DNA of 17,439 nt from Sphingomonadaceae bacterium (GTDB lineage: Bacteria; Pseudomonadota; Alphaproteobacteria; Sphingomonadales; Sphingomonadaceae): contig JAFARM010000308.1 in the NCBI GenBank assembly GCA_019245455.1, positions 1 to 17,439 on the forward strand. The letters run 5' to 3'. The notes under the pieces are model-generated. The model saw nothing but the letters and a program-made list of their open reading frames with translations. It was not told the origin of the DNA and did no database searches. The position numbers and the translations under genes were made by a program. Shown here piece after piece: positions 6,143 through 12,894 of this stretch (positions are counted from its first letter, which is position 1; the number at the start of each line of letters is the position of its first letter).

Positions 6143-7240
6143 TCAGGCGACGTACGCCATCCCCAGCGCTTCCGCCACCGCCTGGTGGCGGATCTTGCCG
6201 GCCATCACGTTCAATCCGGCCGCCAGGTGCGGGTCGGCGGCCATCGCCCCCTCCGCGCCCATCTTCGCCAGCCTGAGCGCGAAAGGCAGCGTCGCGTTGT
6301 TGAGCGCGAAGGTCGACGTCCGCGCCACCGCGCCGGGCATATTGGCGACGCAGTAATGGATGATGCCGTCGATCGTGTAGACCGGGTCCTGGTGCGTCGT
6401 CGCGTGGCTCGTTTCGAAACAGCCGCCCTGGTCGATGGCGATGTCGACCAGCACCGACCCGCGCTTCATCAGCTTCAGCATATCGCGCGTGACGAGCTTG
6501 GGGGCGGCGGCACCGGGGATCAGCACCGCGCCGATGACGACATGGGCGGAGGCGACCGCCGCCTCGATCGCCGCCTTCGAACTGAACACGGTCTTGACCC
6601 GGCCTTCGAACATCTCGTCGATCTCGGCCAAGCGGACGGTCGAGATGTCGTAGATGGTGACGTCGGCGCGCAGGCCCACCGCCATCTGCGCCGCGTTGAC
6701 GCCGCTGACGCCGCCGCCCAGGATCGCGACACGGCCCGGTGCCACGCCGGGGACGCCGCCCAAGAGGATACCGCGGCCGCCCTGCTCCTTCTCCAGGTAA
6801 TGGGCGCCGACCTGGACCGCCATGCGCCCCGCGACCTCCGACATCGGGCGCAGCAGCGGCAGACCGCCGTTGCGGTCGGTCACGGTCTCATAAGCGATGC
6901 ACGTCGCGCCGCTGGCGATCAGCGCCTTGGCCTGCTCGGGGTCGGGGGCGAGGTGGAGGTAGGTGAACAGCACCTGCCCCGGGCGCAGCATCGCGCACTC
7001 GTTGAGCTGTGGCTCCTTGACCTTGACGATCATATCGGCGGTGGCGAACACCTCCGCCGCGGTCGCGGCGATCCGCGCGCCGGCCGCGACATAATCGTCG
7101 TCGGTGAAGTCGATGCCGCATCCCGCCTGCGTCTCGACCGTTACCGTATGGCCGCTGGCGGTCAGTTCGGCGACCGACGGCGGCGTCAGGCCGACGCGAT
7201 ACTCGTGAATCTTGATTTCCCTGGGGACACCGACGTGCAT
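6143..7240 (-). CDS. ald: Alanine dehydrogenase
   Basis: 365-aa NAD-dependent enzyme, a homohexamer in known relatives, that interconverts L-alanine with pyruvate and ammonium. N-terminal MHVGVPREIKIHEYRVGLTP holds the substrate-binding R15. K75 (KVKEPQ), H96 (YLHLA) and D270 (DIAIDQGGC) match the catalytic positions of the Mycobacterium tuberculosis enzyme. The nucleotide-binding ILGGGVSGVNAAQMA is at 173-187. Length is close to the family norm of about 370. AGAGAA precedes the ATG by a few bases. It is transcribed divergently from kup across 188 bp. That gap holds a -10-like TATAGC (7278-7273) and, upstream of it, a GTTGC-GGC-GCAAC dyad. Control by an Lrp/AsnC-type regulator is common for ald, but no such gene is adjacent here. 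Confidence 0.96.
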   Translation of the reverse strand: MHVGVPREIKIHEYRVGLTPPSVAELTASGHTVTVETQAGCGIDFTDDDYVAAGARIAATAAEVFATADMIVKVKEPQLNECAMLRPGQVLFTYLHLAPDPEQAKALIASGATCIAYETVTDRNGGLPLLRPMSEVAGRMAVQVGAHYLEKEQGGRGILLGGVPGVAPGRVAILGGGVSGVNAAQMAVGLRADVTIYDISTVRLAEIDEMFEGRVKTVFSSKAAIEAAVASAHVVIGAVLIPGAAAPKLVTRDMLKLMKRGSVLVDIAIDQGGCFETSHATTHQDPVYTIDGIIHYCVANMPGAVARTSTFALNNATLPFALRLAKMGAEGAMAADPHLAAGLNVMAGKIRHQAVAEALGMAYVA

Positions 7241-7272
7241 CGTTCTCTGGCCCTTGCTGATGACTGTGTCGC

Positions 7273-7315
7273 GCTATAGCCGGGTCTGCTGCCGGCCGCC
7301 ACGTTGCGGCGCAAC
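7273..7315 (-). promoter_or_regulatory. Candidate ald promoter with upstream dyad
   Basis: On the minus strand TATAGC (7278-7273) lies about 32 nt before the ald ATG. The -35 match is poor (TGGCGG at 17-bp spacing). The 13-bp dyad GTTGC-GGC-GCAAC (7303-7315) sits just upstream of the -35 region, a place suited to an activator. Binding by any named regulator is inference. Confidence 0.35.
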
Positions 7316-7428
7316 ATCGGGCGTGGTAGCGGGCGCGCACTGGCTTAGCAGGGGCAGACGCCGCTTGATCCCGATTCGCCGATCGCCCGCCCCGTCCCGC
7401 GGCGCACGTCGCGCGCGATGATCCCGCG

Positions 7429-9378
7429 ATGAACGAGGTCGTCACCCCCGCGGCCGCCGCGCCCACCGCCGACGCCCGGCCGGAGGTCGCGCTGGCCGGC
7501 GCGCCGCACGTCGCCGACCACGTCCGCGACAGTTTCGCCAAGCTTGCCATCGGTGCGGTGGGCGTCGTCTTCGGCGACATCGGCACCAGTCCGCTCTATG
7601 CGATGAAGCAGGTGTTCGTCGGCCAGCACCCGCTCGCCGTCGACCGGCTTCACATCTTCGGCGTCGTCAGCCTGATCTTCTGGACGATGATCATGGTGGT
7701 GACGGTCAAGTATGTCTTCATCGTCATGCGCGCCGACAACCGCGGCGAGGGCGGGTCGATGTCGCTCCTCGCCCTCATCTCGCGCTTGTCGCCAGGTGCT
7801 GGCCGATCGCGCTACCTCGTCCTGCTCGGCGTGCTGGCGACGGCGCTGTTCTTCGGCGACGCGATCATCACCCCGGCGATCTCGGTGCTGTCGGCGGTCG
7901 AGGGGCTCGAGGTCGTCCAGTCGGGGCTGGCGCGGATCGTCCTGCCGCTGGCGATCGCGATCCTGATCGGCCTGTTCCTGATCCAGGCGCGCGGCACGGC
8001 CAAGGTCGGCGCGCTGTTCGGGCCGGTCATGCTGTTCTACTTCGCCGTCATTGCCGTGCTCGGCGTGATGCAGCTGGTCCGCAACCCGGCGATCCTCCTC
8101 GCTTTGTCGCCGCACTGGGCGGTGCTGTTCTTCGCCGCCGATCCGATGCTCGCCTTCCTCGCGCTGGGGTCGGTGGTGCTGGCGGTGACGGGGGCGGAGG
8201 CGCTGTATGCCGACATGGGCCATTTCGGGCGGCGGCCGATCGCGGTGTCGTGGCTGTACCTCGTCCTGCCGGCGCTGATGCTCGGCTATCTCGGTCAGGG
8301 CGCGATGATGCTCGGCAACCCGGCGACGGCGCAGAACCCGTTCTACCTGATGGCCCCCGACGCGCTGCGCCTGCCGCTCGTCGTGCTGGCGACCGTCGCC
8401 ACCGTCATCGCCAGCCAGGCGGTGATCTCAGGCGCGTTCTCGGTGGCGCAGCAGTCGGTGCAGCTGGGTTTCCTGCCGCGGCTGAAGATCGTTCACACCA
8501 GCGCCCGGTCGGCGGGGCAGATCTACATCCCGATGATCAACTGGACGCTCTTGATCCTTGTCATCCTCCTCGTCCTCGGCTTCCGCACCTCGGACAATCT
8601 CGCCGCCGCCTACGGCATCGCGGTCACCGGCACGATGCTCATCACGACGATGATGATGGCGGTCCTGGTGCTGACCATCTGGCGCTGGCCGCGGTGGTGG
8701 GCGGTGCCGCTGCTCGGCCTGCTGCTGGTCATCGACGCGGCGTATTTCGCGTCGAACATGACCAAGATTCCCGACGGCGGCTGGTTCCCGCTGCTGGTGG
8801 GGGCGATCGCCTTCACCCTGCTGACGACGTGGGCGCGCGGGCGGCACCTGATGATGCTCCGCCTCCGCGAGAGCGCGATGCCGATCGAGGTGTTCATCAA
8901 GTCCGCCGCGACCGCCGCCACCCGCGTCCAGGGCACGGCGGTGTTCATGACGAGCTCGCCCGAAGGCGTGCCGCACGCGCTGCTCCACAACCTCAAGCAC
9001 AACAAGGTGCTCCACGACCGCGTCCTGATCCTGACGGTCGTCATCGACGAGGTGCCGTTCGTCGACTTGGAGGACCGGATGGAGGTGCGGCCGCTCGGCT
9101 CCAACTTCTACCGCATGATCGTCCGCTTCGGCTTCATGCAGGAAATCGACATTCCGGCGACGCTGAAGATGGTTGAAAACTGCGGCCCGAAGATCAAGAT
9201 GATGGACACCAGCTTCTTCCTCGCCCGCCAGACGCTGCTCGCCAGCGACCGGCCGGGCATGGCGATCTGGCGCGAGCGCATCTTCGCCTGGATGCTGTCG
9301 AACAGCGAAAGCGCGATGGAGTTCTTCAAGCTGCCGACCAACCGCGTCGTCGAACTGGGGTCGCAGGTCGAGATCTGA
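7429..9378 (+). CDS. kup: Potassium uptake protein Kup (HAK/KUP/KT family)
   Basis: 649-aa inner-membrane K+ transporter, proton-coupled in characterised relatives. The family signature [13 protein letters not shown] is at residues 48-60 at the first membrane helix, and [14 protein letters not shown] (about 103-116) follows the second. About twelve hydrophobic helices run to roughly residue 470, with [21 protein letters not shown] and [20 protein letters not shown] as further conserved blocks. The last 170 or so residues are the cytoplasmic domain ([14 protein letters not shown] segment, then [10 protein letters not shown]). The N-terminal 35 residues are an Ala/Pro-rich cytoplasmic extension. 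No convincing Shine-Dalgarno precedes ATG 7429; the start is chosen from length. It stands alone with no kdp or trk genes nearby. Confidence 0.96.
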   Translation: MNEVVTPAAAAPTADARPEVALAGAPHVADHVRDSFAKLAIGAVGVVFGDIGTSPLYAMKQVFVGQHPLAVDRLHIFGVVSLIFWTMIMVVTVKYVFIVMRADNRGEGGSMSLLALISRLSPGAGRSRYLVLLGVLATALFFGDAIITPAISVLSAVEGLEVVQSGLARIVLPLAIAILIGLFLIQARGTAKVGALFGPVMLFYFAVIAVLGVMQLVRNPAILLALSPHWAVLFFAADPMLAFLALGSVVLAVTGAEALYADMGHFGRRPIAVSWLYLVLPALMLGYLGQGAMMLGNPATAQNPFYLMAPDALRLPLVVLATVATVIASQAVISGAFSVAQQSVQLGFLPRLKIVHTSARSAGQIYIPMINWTLLILVILLVLGFRTSDNLAAAYGIAVTGTMLITTMMMAVLVLTIWRWPRWWAVPLLGLLLVIDAAYFASNMTKIPDGGWFPLLVGAIAFTLLTTWARGRHLMMLRLRESAMPIEVFIKSAATAATRVQGTAVFMTSSPEGVPHALLHNLKHNKVLHDRVLILTVVIDEVPFVDLEDRMEVRPLGSNFYRMIVRFGFMQEIDIPATLKMVENCGPKIKMMDTSFFLARQTLLASDRPGMAIWRERIFAWMLSNSESAMEFFKLPTNRVVELGSQVEI

Positions 9379-9379
9379 G

Positions 9380-9393
9380 GCCGGCTCACCGGC
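9380..9393 (+). terminator. Small hairpin after kup
   Basis: GCCGG-CTCA-CCGGC starts 1 nt after the kup stop codon. The stem is only 5 bp and no T-run follows, so this is at best a weak transcription-end signal. Confidence 0.25.
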
Positions 9394-9423
9394 GCGGGCA
9401 CGCCGCTCGTCGTGACGCCGCAA

Positions 9424-9452
9424 CGATTGGAAAGCGGCGCGCCGCGCAATCG
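9424..9452. promoter_or_regulatory. Nested dyad in the gap upstream of the small secreted protein
   Basis: CGATTG (9424-9429) and CAATCG (9447-9452) flank the perfect 12-bp palindrome GCGGCGCGCCGC (9434-9445). The spacing is asymmetric (4 and 1 nt). It sits in the 162-bp gap between kup and the next gene. An operator role is possible but unproven; I see no clear -10/-35 pair. Confidence 0.3.
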
Positions 9453-9540
9453 CGGGAAAAGTCCGGGCATGGCGACACCCGTCGCCGCGCGCCTGCGGGC
9501 GCTTCCCGTTGGCGCCCACTCGACGTGAAGGACCATCATC

Positions 9541-9843
9541 ATGTTGAAACGCGTAACCATCGCCGCGCTGCCGGCGCTGCTCCTCGCCGCCCCGGCACTG
9601 GCCGGCAGCACCGCTTCGGGCAGCTCGACGTCGTCGATCACCCGCAGCGGCAGCGGCGTCGTCATCACGACGTCGACGACCGGCAACGGCACGTCGCACG
9701 GCACGGCGTCGGCCGGCGGGATCACGGGTTCGGTGACGACGACGGGCACCGGCAACGGCGGGTTCACCGCCGGCCAGACGCCGCCGCCGTTCCCGACCTT
9801 CCCGCTATGGTGGCCGCACTTCGCCATCCTGGGCGGCTTCTAG
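9541..9843 (+). CDS. Small exported Gly/Ser/Thr-rich protein of unknown function
   Basis: 100-aa protein with a Sec signal peptide: KR at residues 3-4, hydrophobic 5-18, and a probable cleavage after ALA at 21. The mature part (about 79 aa) is low-complexity Gly/Ser/Thr (SGSSTSSITRSGSG, TTGTGNGG) and ends with a proline/aromatic tail, PPPFPTFPLWWPHF. AAGGA (9528-9532) lies 8 nt before ATG, so translation is credible. No cysteines and no anchoring motif are seen. It could be a periplasmic or surface protein; I do not recognise the family. The strongly biased composition is not a frame artefact, given the clean signal peptide and ribosome site. Confidence 0.75.
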   Translation: MLKRVTIAALPALLLAAPALAGSTASGSSTSSITRSGSGVVITTSTTGNGTSHGTASAGGITGSVTTTGTGNGGFTAGQTPPPFPTFPLWWPHFAILGGF

Positions 9844-9894
9844 TCCGACGGGGGCGCTCCGTGCCTGGCTGGCCCCGGCCCGGAGCGCCATGCC

Positions 9895-10224
9895 TCAGTT
9901 GTGCCGGTCGGCGTAGATCGCGCGGCTGTTGGCGTTTTCCTGTTGGTTAAGCGCGCGCTGGTCGGCCTTGGTGATGTGGCCACCGTCGTTGCGCGCCATC
10001 AGCCGCTCCTCGCTGCGGATGCGGCGGTCGTCGGCGCGCAGGCTGTGCGCCTCGGCCGCGGTCAGCTGGCCGTCGCGCCGGCCGGCGGCGATGCGGTCGC
10101 CCTGATTCTCGAGCCGGCCGTTGACCTCGGCGCGGCGCGGATGGCTCGCGCGCCAGCCGGCGGCATCGGCGGCGGTGGCAGTGAGCGCCGTGACGGCGGT
10201 CACGGCAAGAATAAGCGTGCGCAT
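9895..10224 (-). CDS. Small periplasmic protein, conserved hypothetical
   Basis: 109-aa protein with a signal peptide (MRTLILAVTAVTALTATAAD, cleavage likely near residue 22). The charged, helical mature part contains HPRRAEVNGRLENQGDRI, GQLTAAEAHSLRADDRRIR, and GGHITKADQRALNQQENANS. The G-x-[LI]-T-x-x-[EQ] pattern occurs twice, at 52-58 (GQLTAAE) and 82-89 (GHITKADQ). This resembles short periplasmic hypotheticals common in Proteobacteria; no function is assigned to my knowledge. The start is decided by AGGAG at 10231-10235: it abuts ATG 10230 but is 6 nt from ATG 10224, so the latter is used. Two hairpins lie directly upstream in the leader. Confidence 0.8.
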   Translation of the reverse strand: MRTLILAVTAVTALTATAADAAGWRASHPRRAEVNGRLENQGDRIAAGRRDGQLTAAEAHSLRADDRRIRSEERLMARNDGGHITKADQRALNQQENANSRAIYADRHN

Positions 10225-10240
10225 GAACATCTCCTGAACA

Positions 10241-10278
10241 GTACCGAAGCGAAGTCTTCGGTACAGACCCAAGGTCTG
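10241..10278 (-). promoter_or_regulatory. Two tandem hairpins in the 5' leader of the small periplasmic protein gene
   Basis: GTACCGAAG (10241-10249) pairs perfectly with CTTCGGTAC (10256-10264) around a 6-nt loop. CAGACC (10264-10269) pairs with GGTCTG (10273-10278) around 3 nt. On the minus strand they run in series and the first ends 5 nt before the AGGAG ribosome site. They could control ribosome access or mRNA stability. Confidence 0.5.
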
Positions 10279-10315
10279 ATGCAGTTACGCGCGAGTCCCG
10301 CCCGGTCCCCCGCGC

Positions 10316-11077
10316 TCAATTACGACGGACGACAAGCCCCGCTATCCAGCCGGCGAGTAGCGCGAGGACGACGGCGACCAGTCCGTACAGCAGCCCGTTC
10401 TTCTGCGCTGCAACATAGACCCAGCGTTCGAAGCCGCTCTTGTCGATGGTGATCGGCGTCGCCGCGCGCGCGATGACCTTGCCGTGGCGGATCAGGTAGA
10501 TCTCCGCCGTGTACGCCCCGACCGGGACGGCGGAGGGGATGGCGATGCGCGCCTGGTAGAGGACGTTCTCGGTGATGCCGATCCGCCCCTCCTGCTCGCT
10601 CCACAGCCCGCTGCGGCGGCGGAGGTCGACCAGGCCGCGGGTGAACGCGGCGACCTGGGCGGTGTCGTCGCTCGTCGGCGACAACTGGAGATAGTCGAGG
10701 CCGATCTCCCAGATCGACGCGGTGCGCTCGTCGACCAGGCTCTTGATCGGGGCCGAGGTCGCGACGGCGTAGAACCCCGGCGCGGTTTCGAAATGCACGC
10801 TGTCGGTGTTGATCCAGATGCCGGCGACCCGCGCCTTCTTGCGGAGCGTGATCGGCTGCGCCGGCCCGCGGACGACGATCGCCAGGCCGGGACGCTCGTC
10901 GGGCACCGCGCCGCGCGGGTACTGGATCGCGCCGAACACGAGCAGTTCGGCCCCCTTGAACGTGTAGATGATGTCGATCCGGTTCTGGCTGATGTCGGTG
11001 ATCAGGCGCACCGGGGCGACCGCCGCCGCCGGCGTGCCGGCGATCAGGGCCAGCACGAGGATCAGCGCCCGAATCAC
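10316..11077 (-). CDS. Alph_Pro_TM family (TIGR02186-like) membrane-anchored protein
   Basis: 253-aa protein of a family largely confined to Alphaproteobacteria and of unknown molecular function. It has an N-terminal signal or anchor (residues 2-20, LILVLALIAGTPAAA), an extracytoplasmic beta-rich domain (VRLITDISQNRIDIIYTFKG, then ELLVFGAIQYPRG, GIWINTDSVHFETAPGFYAV), and one C-terminal helix (229-250) followed by RRN. GTG 11077 overlaps the stop of the TauE/SafE gene by 4 nt (GTGA), so the two are translationally coupled. A longer in-frame reading upstream exists but runs antisense-phase through the permease gene and is discarded. The recurrent pairing with a TSUP permease suggests an accessory role in transport of a sulfur-containing or organic anion; this is inference. 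Confidence 0.85.
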   Translation of the reverse strand: MIRALILVLALIAGTPAAAVAPVRLITDISQNRIDIIYTFKGAELLVFGAIQYPRGAVPDERPGLAIVVRGPAQPITLRKKARVAGIWINTDSVHFETAPGFYAVATSAPIKSLVDERTASIWEIGLDYLQLSPTSDDTAQVAAFTRGLVDLRRRSGLWSEQEGRIGITENVLYQARIAIPSAVPVGAYTAEIYLIRHGKVIARAATPITIDKSGFERWVYVAAQKNGLLYGLVAVVLALLAGWIAGLVVRRN

Positions 11078-11988
11078 GCCGGGCCGAACACCGAGAACAG
11101 CTCGGCCGGGCGCAGCGCCAGCCCGATCGCCAGCCGCCCGGCGACGCCGAGCAGGATCAGCGCCAGACCCAGCCGCAGCCGCACCGGCGACACGCGCTGC
11201 GCCGCGCGCACCCCGAGCTGCGCGCCGATGACCCCGCCGATCAGCAGCAGCCCGGCCAGGATGATGTCGACCGTGTGCGAATCGACCGAATGGAGCAGCG
11301 TCGTCGCCGCGGTGACGAAGATGATCTGGAACAGCGAGGTGCCGAGCACGCTGCTCGTCGACATCCCGAGCAGGTAGATCATCGCCGGCACCATGATGAA
11401 GCCGCCGCCGACCCCCAGGCTGACGGTCAGCAGGCCGACGATCGCCCCCAGCAGGAAGGGCGCGAGCGGGGAGATGTAGATGCCCGACTTGTAGAAGCGC
11501 GTCTTCCACGGCAGCGCGGCGATCAGCGGGTTGTGCGCATGGAGGCGCGCCGGCTTCGCGCCCTTCGCCGTCCGCCGCATCGTCAGGACCGACTCGCGCA
11601 GCATCAGCCCGCCGACGGTGCCGAGAAGCAGGACGTAGACGAGGTTGATGGTGATATCGATCTGGCCGAGCTGCTGCAGCCAGGCGAACAGCACCGAGCC
11701 CAGGCCTGCGCCGACGAAGCCGCCGGCGACGAGGACCGCGCCCATCTTGAGATCGACGCCGCCCCGCCGCCAGTAGGCGAGCGCGCCCGACACGCTCGCG
11801 CCCGTGATCTGCGTCGCCGACGACGCCACCGCGACGGCGGGCGGGATGCCGTAGAAGATCAGCAGCGGCGTCGTCAGGAAGCCGCCGCCGACGCCGAACA
11901 TCCCCGACAGGAAGCCGACCAGCGCGCCAAGACCGACGATGACCAGCCAGTTGACCGACAGCTCGGCGATGGGGAGGTAGAGGGTCAC
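11074..11988 (-). CDS. TauE/SafE (TSUP) family membrane permease
   Basis: 304-aa inner-membrane protein. Two related halves each carry the family motif GVGGGF (residues 32-37 and 192-197), followed by PLLIFYGIPPAVAVASSATQ in the first and MVPAMIYLLGM in the second, giving about eight to nine membrane helices. Family members move sulfite, sulfoacetate, taurine-derived or other small organic anions; the substrate here is unknown. Start: the reading frame is open further upstream into a repeat, but homologues begin close to TLYLPIAELSVN, so GTG 11988 is used although no Shine-Dalgarno is evident. It is the first gene of a two-gene operon with the Alph_Pro_TM gene and is divergent from gst. Confidence 0.92.
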   Translation of the reverse strand: MTLYLPIAELSVNWLVIVGLGALVGFLSGMFGVGGGFLTTPLLIFYGIPPAVAVASSATQITGASVSGALAYWRRGGVDLKMGAVLVAGGFVGAGLGSVLFAWLQQLGQIDITINLVYVLLLGTVGGLMLRESVLTMRRTAKGAKPARLHAHNPLIAALPWKTRFYKSGIYISPLAPFLLGAIVGLLTVSLGVGGGFIMVPAMIYLLGMSTSSVLGTSLFQIIFVTAATTLLHSVDSHTVDIILAGLLLIGGVIGAQLGVRAAQRVSPVRLRLGLALILLGVAGRLAIGLALRPAELFSVFGPA

Positions 11989-12052
11989 GGCTGCCGGTTT
12001 AGCCGCGCCGGCGGGTCGAGGCGACCCCGTTCTCCGCCGATGGCGCGATGCA

Positions 12053-12147
12053 CTCCCCTCCCGCTTGCGGGAGGGGTCGGGGGTGGGCACAGCCGCGCCG
12101 GACGTGCGACTCCCCACCCCCACCCCCTCCCGCAAGCGGGAGGGGAG
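12053..12147. repeat. Inverted-repeat element with self-complementary arms
   Basis: CCCCTCCCGCTTGCGGGAGG (from 12055) and its complement CCTCCCGCAAGCGGGAGGGG (from 12125) face each other about 50 nt apart. The similarity continues inward as GTCGGGGGTGGGCAC against GTGCGACTCCCCACCCCCAC with small gaps. Each arm is itself a 10-bp hairpin around TT or AA. It fills most of the gap between the TauE/SafE gene and gst and stops 2 nt before the gst ribosome site. Confidence 0.8.
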
Positions 12148-12161
12148 CCAGGAGAACCCCG

Positions 12162-12746
12162 ATGAAGCTCTACTTCACCCCCGGCGCGTGCAGCCTCGCC
12201 GATCACATCGCCCTTCACGAGGCGGGGATCGCCTTCGACCACGAGAAGGTCGACCTCCGTGCCCACCGGACCGAGAGCGGCGGCGACTATTACGCCGTCA
12301 ATCCCAAGGGCTATGTCCCAGCGCTCGTCCTCGACTCGGGCGAGGTGCTGAGCGAGAACATCGCCATCCTCGACTGGATCACGCACCAGAACGCCGCGCT
12401 GAAGCCCGGCGGCGCGCTCGGCCACACGCGGCACCTCGAGGCGCTGGCGTTCATCTCGACCGAGGTGCACAAGAGCTTCAAGCCCTTCTTCGCCGGTGCG
12501 GGCGAGGAGGACAAGGCCAAGGCGGCGGCGCTGATCGGCAGACGCCTCGATTATCTCGCGGGCGCGATGGCCGGCGACTTCCTGTTTGGCGATCAGGTCA
12601 GCGCCGCCGACTGCTACCTGTTCGTCATGCTGACCTGGGCGGACAAGTTCGGCGTCGCGGTGCCCGAGCGGCTGGCGGCGTTCAAGCAGCGGATGATGGC
12701 GCGGGAGGCGGTCAGGACGGCGATGACGCACGAGGGGCTGGTGTAG
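12162..12746 (+). CDS. gstA: Glutathione S-transferase, beta class (GstA-like)
   Basis: 194-aa cytosolic enzyme that conjugates or reduces electrophiles with glutathione. N-terminal MKLYFTPGACSLADHIALHE carries Cys10 of beta-class GSTs; cis-Pro53 (VPAL) and SENIAIL (64-70, glutathione contact) complete the thioredoxin-like domain. ISTEVHKSFKPFF (98-110) holds the His equivalent to His106 of E. coli GstA, and the helical C-terminal domain has the N-capping FLFGDQVSAADCYLF. ATG 12162 is fixed by AGGAG at 12150-12154, 7 nt upstream, and by homology; the open frame before it reads through the repeat. It is slightly shorter than E. coli GstA (201 aa). The gene is transcribed alone and converges on the exonuclease gene across a repeat. 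Confidence 0.95.
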   Translation: MKLYFTPGACSLADHIALHEAGIAFDHEKVDLRAHRTESGGDYYAVNPKGYVPALVLDSGEVLSENIAILDWITHQNAALKPGGALGHTRHLEALAFISTEVHKSFKPFFAGAGEEDKAKAAALIGRRLDYLAGAMAGDFLFGDQVSAADCYLFVMLTWADKFGVAVPERLAAFKQRMMAREAVRTAMTHEGLV

Positions 12747-12762
12747 CGATCGCCGCCGCACG

Positions 12763-12870
12763 CCGCTCATGCTGAGCTTGTCGATCCACGACGGCAAAGT
12801 CCGCTCATGCTGAGCCTGTCGAAGCACGCACGAACTGTTCAGCGTGCTTCGACAAGCTCAGCAGGAGCGG
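12763..12870. repeat. Three copies of a ~30-bp repeat, two direct and one inverted
   Basis: Copies at 12763-12794, 12801-12832 and (inverted) 12840-12870 share CCGCTC-TGCTGAGC-TGTCGA. Copies 2 and 3 form a hairpin with 27 of 29 paired bases (12801-12829 with 12842-12870). The unit GCTTCGACAAGCTCAGCA is, as I recall, a very common intergenic repeat in sphingomonads. It lies between two convergent genes and could serve as a two-way transcription stop. Confidence 0.8.
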
Positions 12871-12894
12871 GTCGGTCTATTGATGCAGCTCGCG

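Noticed and set aside
4376..6356. Long open frames on the plus strand opposite hbd, the PfpI gene and ald
   Set aside because: They are antisense shadows of well-supported genes in GC-rich DNA; their translations are Arg/Asp/Gly-rich with no domain signature.
8250..9699. Long open frames overlapping kup on both strands
   Set aside because: They are compositional shadows, rich in Arg, Asp and His, in frames other than that of a complete Kup protein.
11078..11509. Longer N-terminus for the Alph_Pro_TM protein
   Set aside because: This stretch is an alternative-frame reading of the TauE/SafE gene; the GTG at 11077 begins a normal signal sequence.
12048..12161. Longer N-terminus for GST
   Set aside because: It is translated from the inverted repeat and lacks family similarity; AGGAG and the MKLYFTPGACS start mark ATG 12162.
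12763..12870. Possible CRISPR array: repeats starting 38 bp apart
   Set aside because: There are only two direct copies with a 6-nt gap between similar parts, and the third copy is inverted. There are no spacers of CRISPR size and no cas genes.
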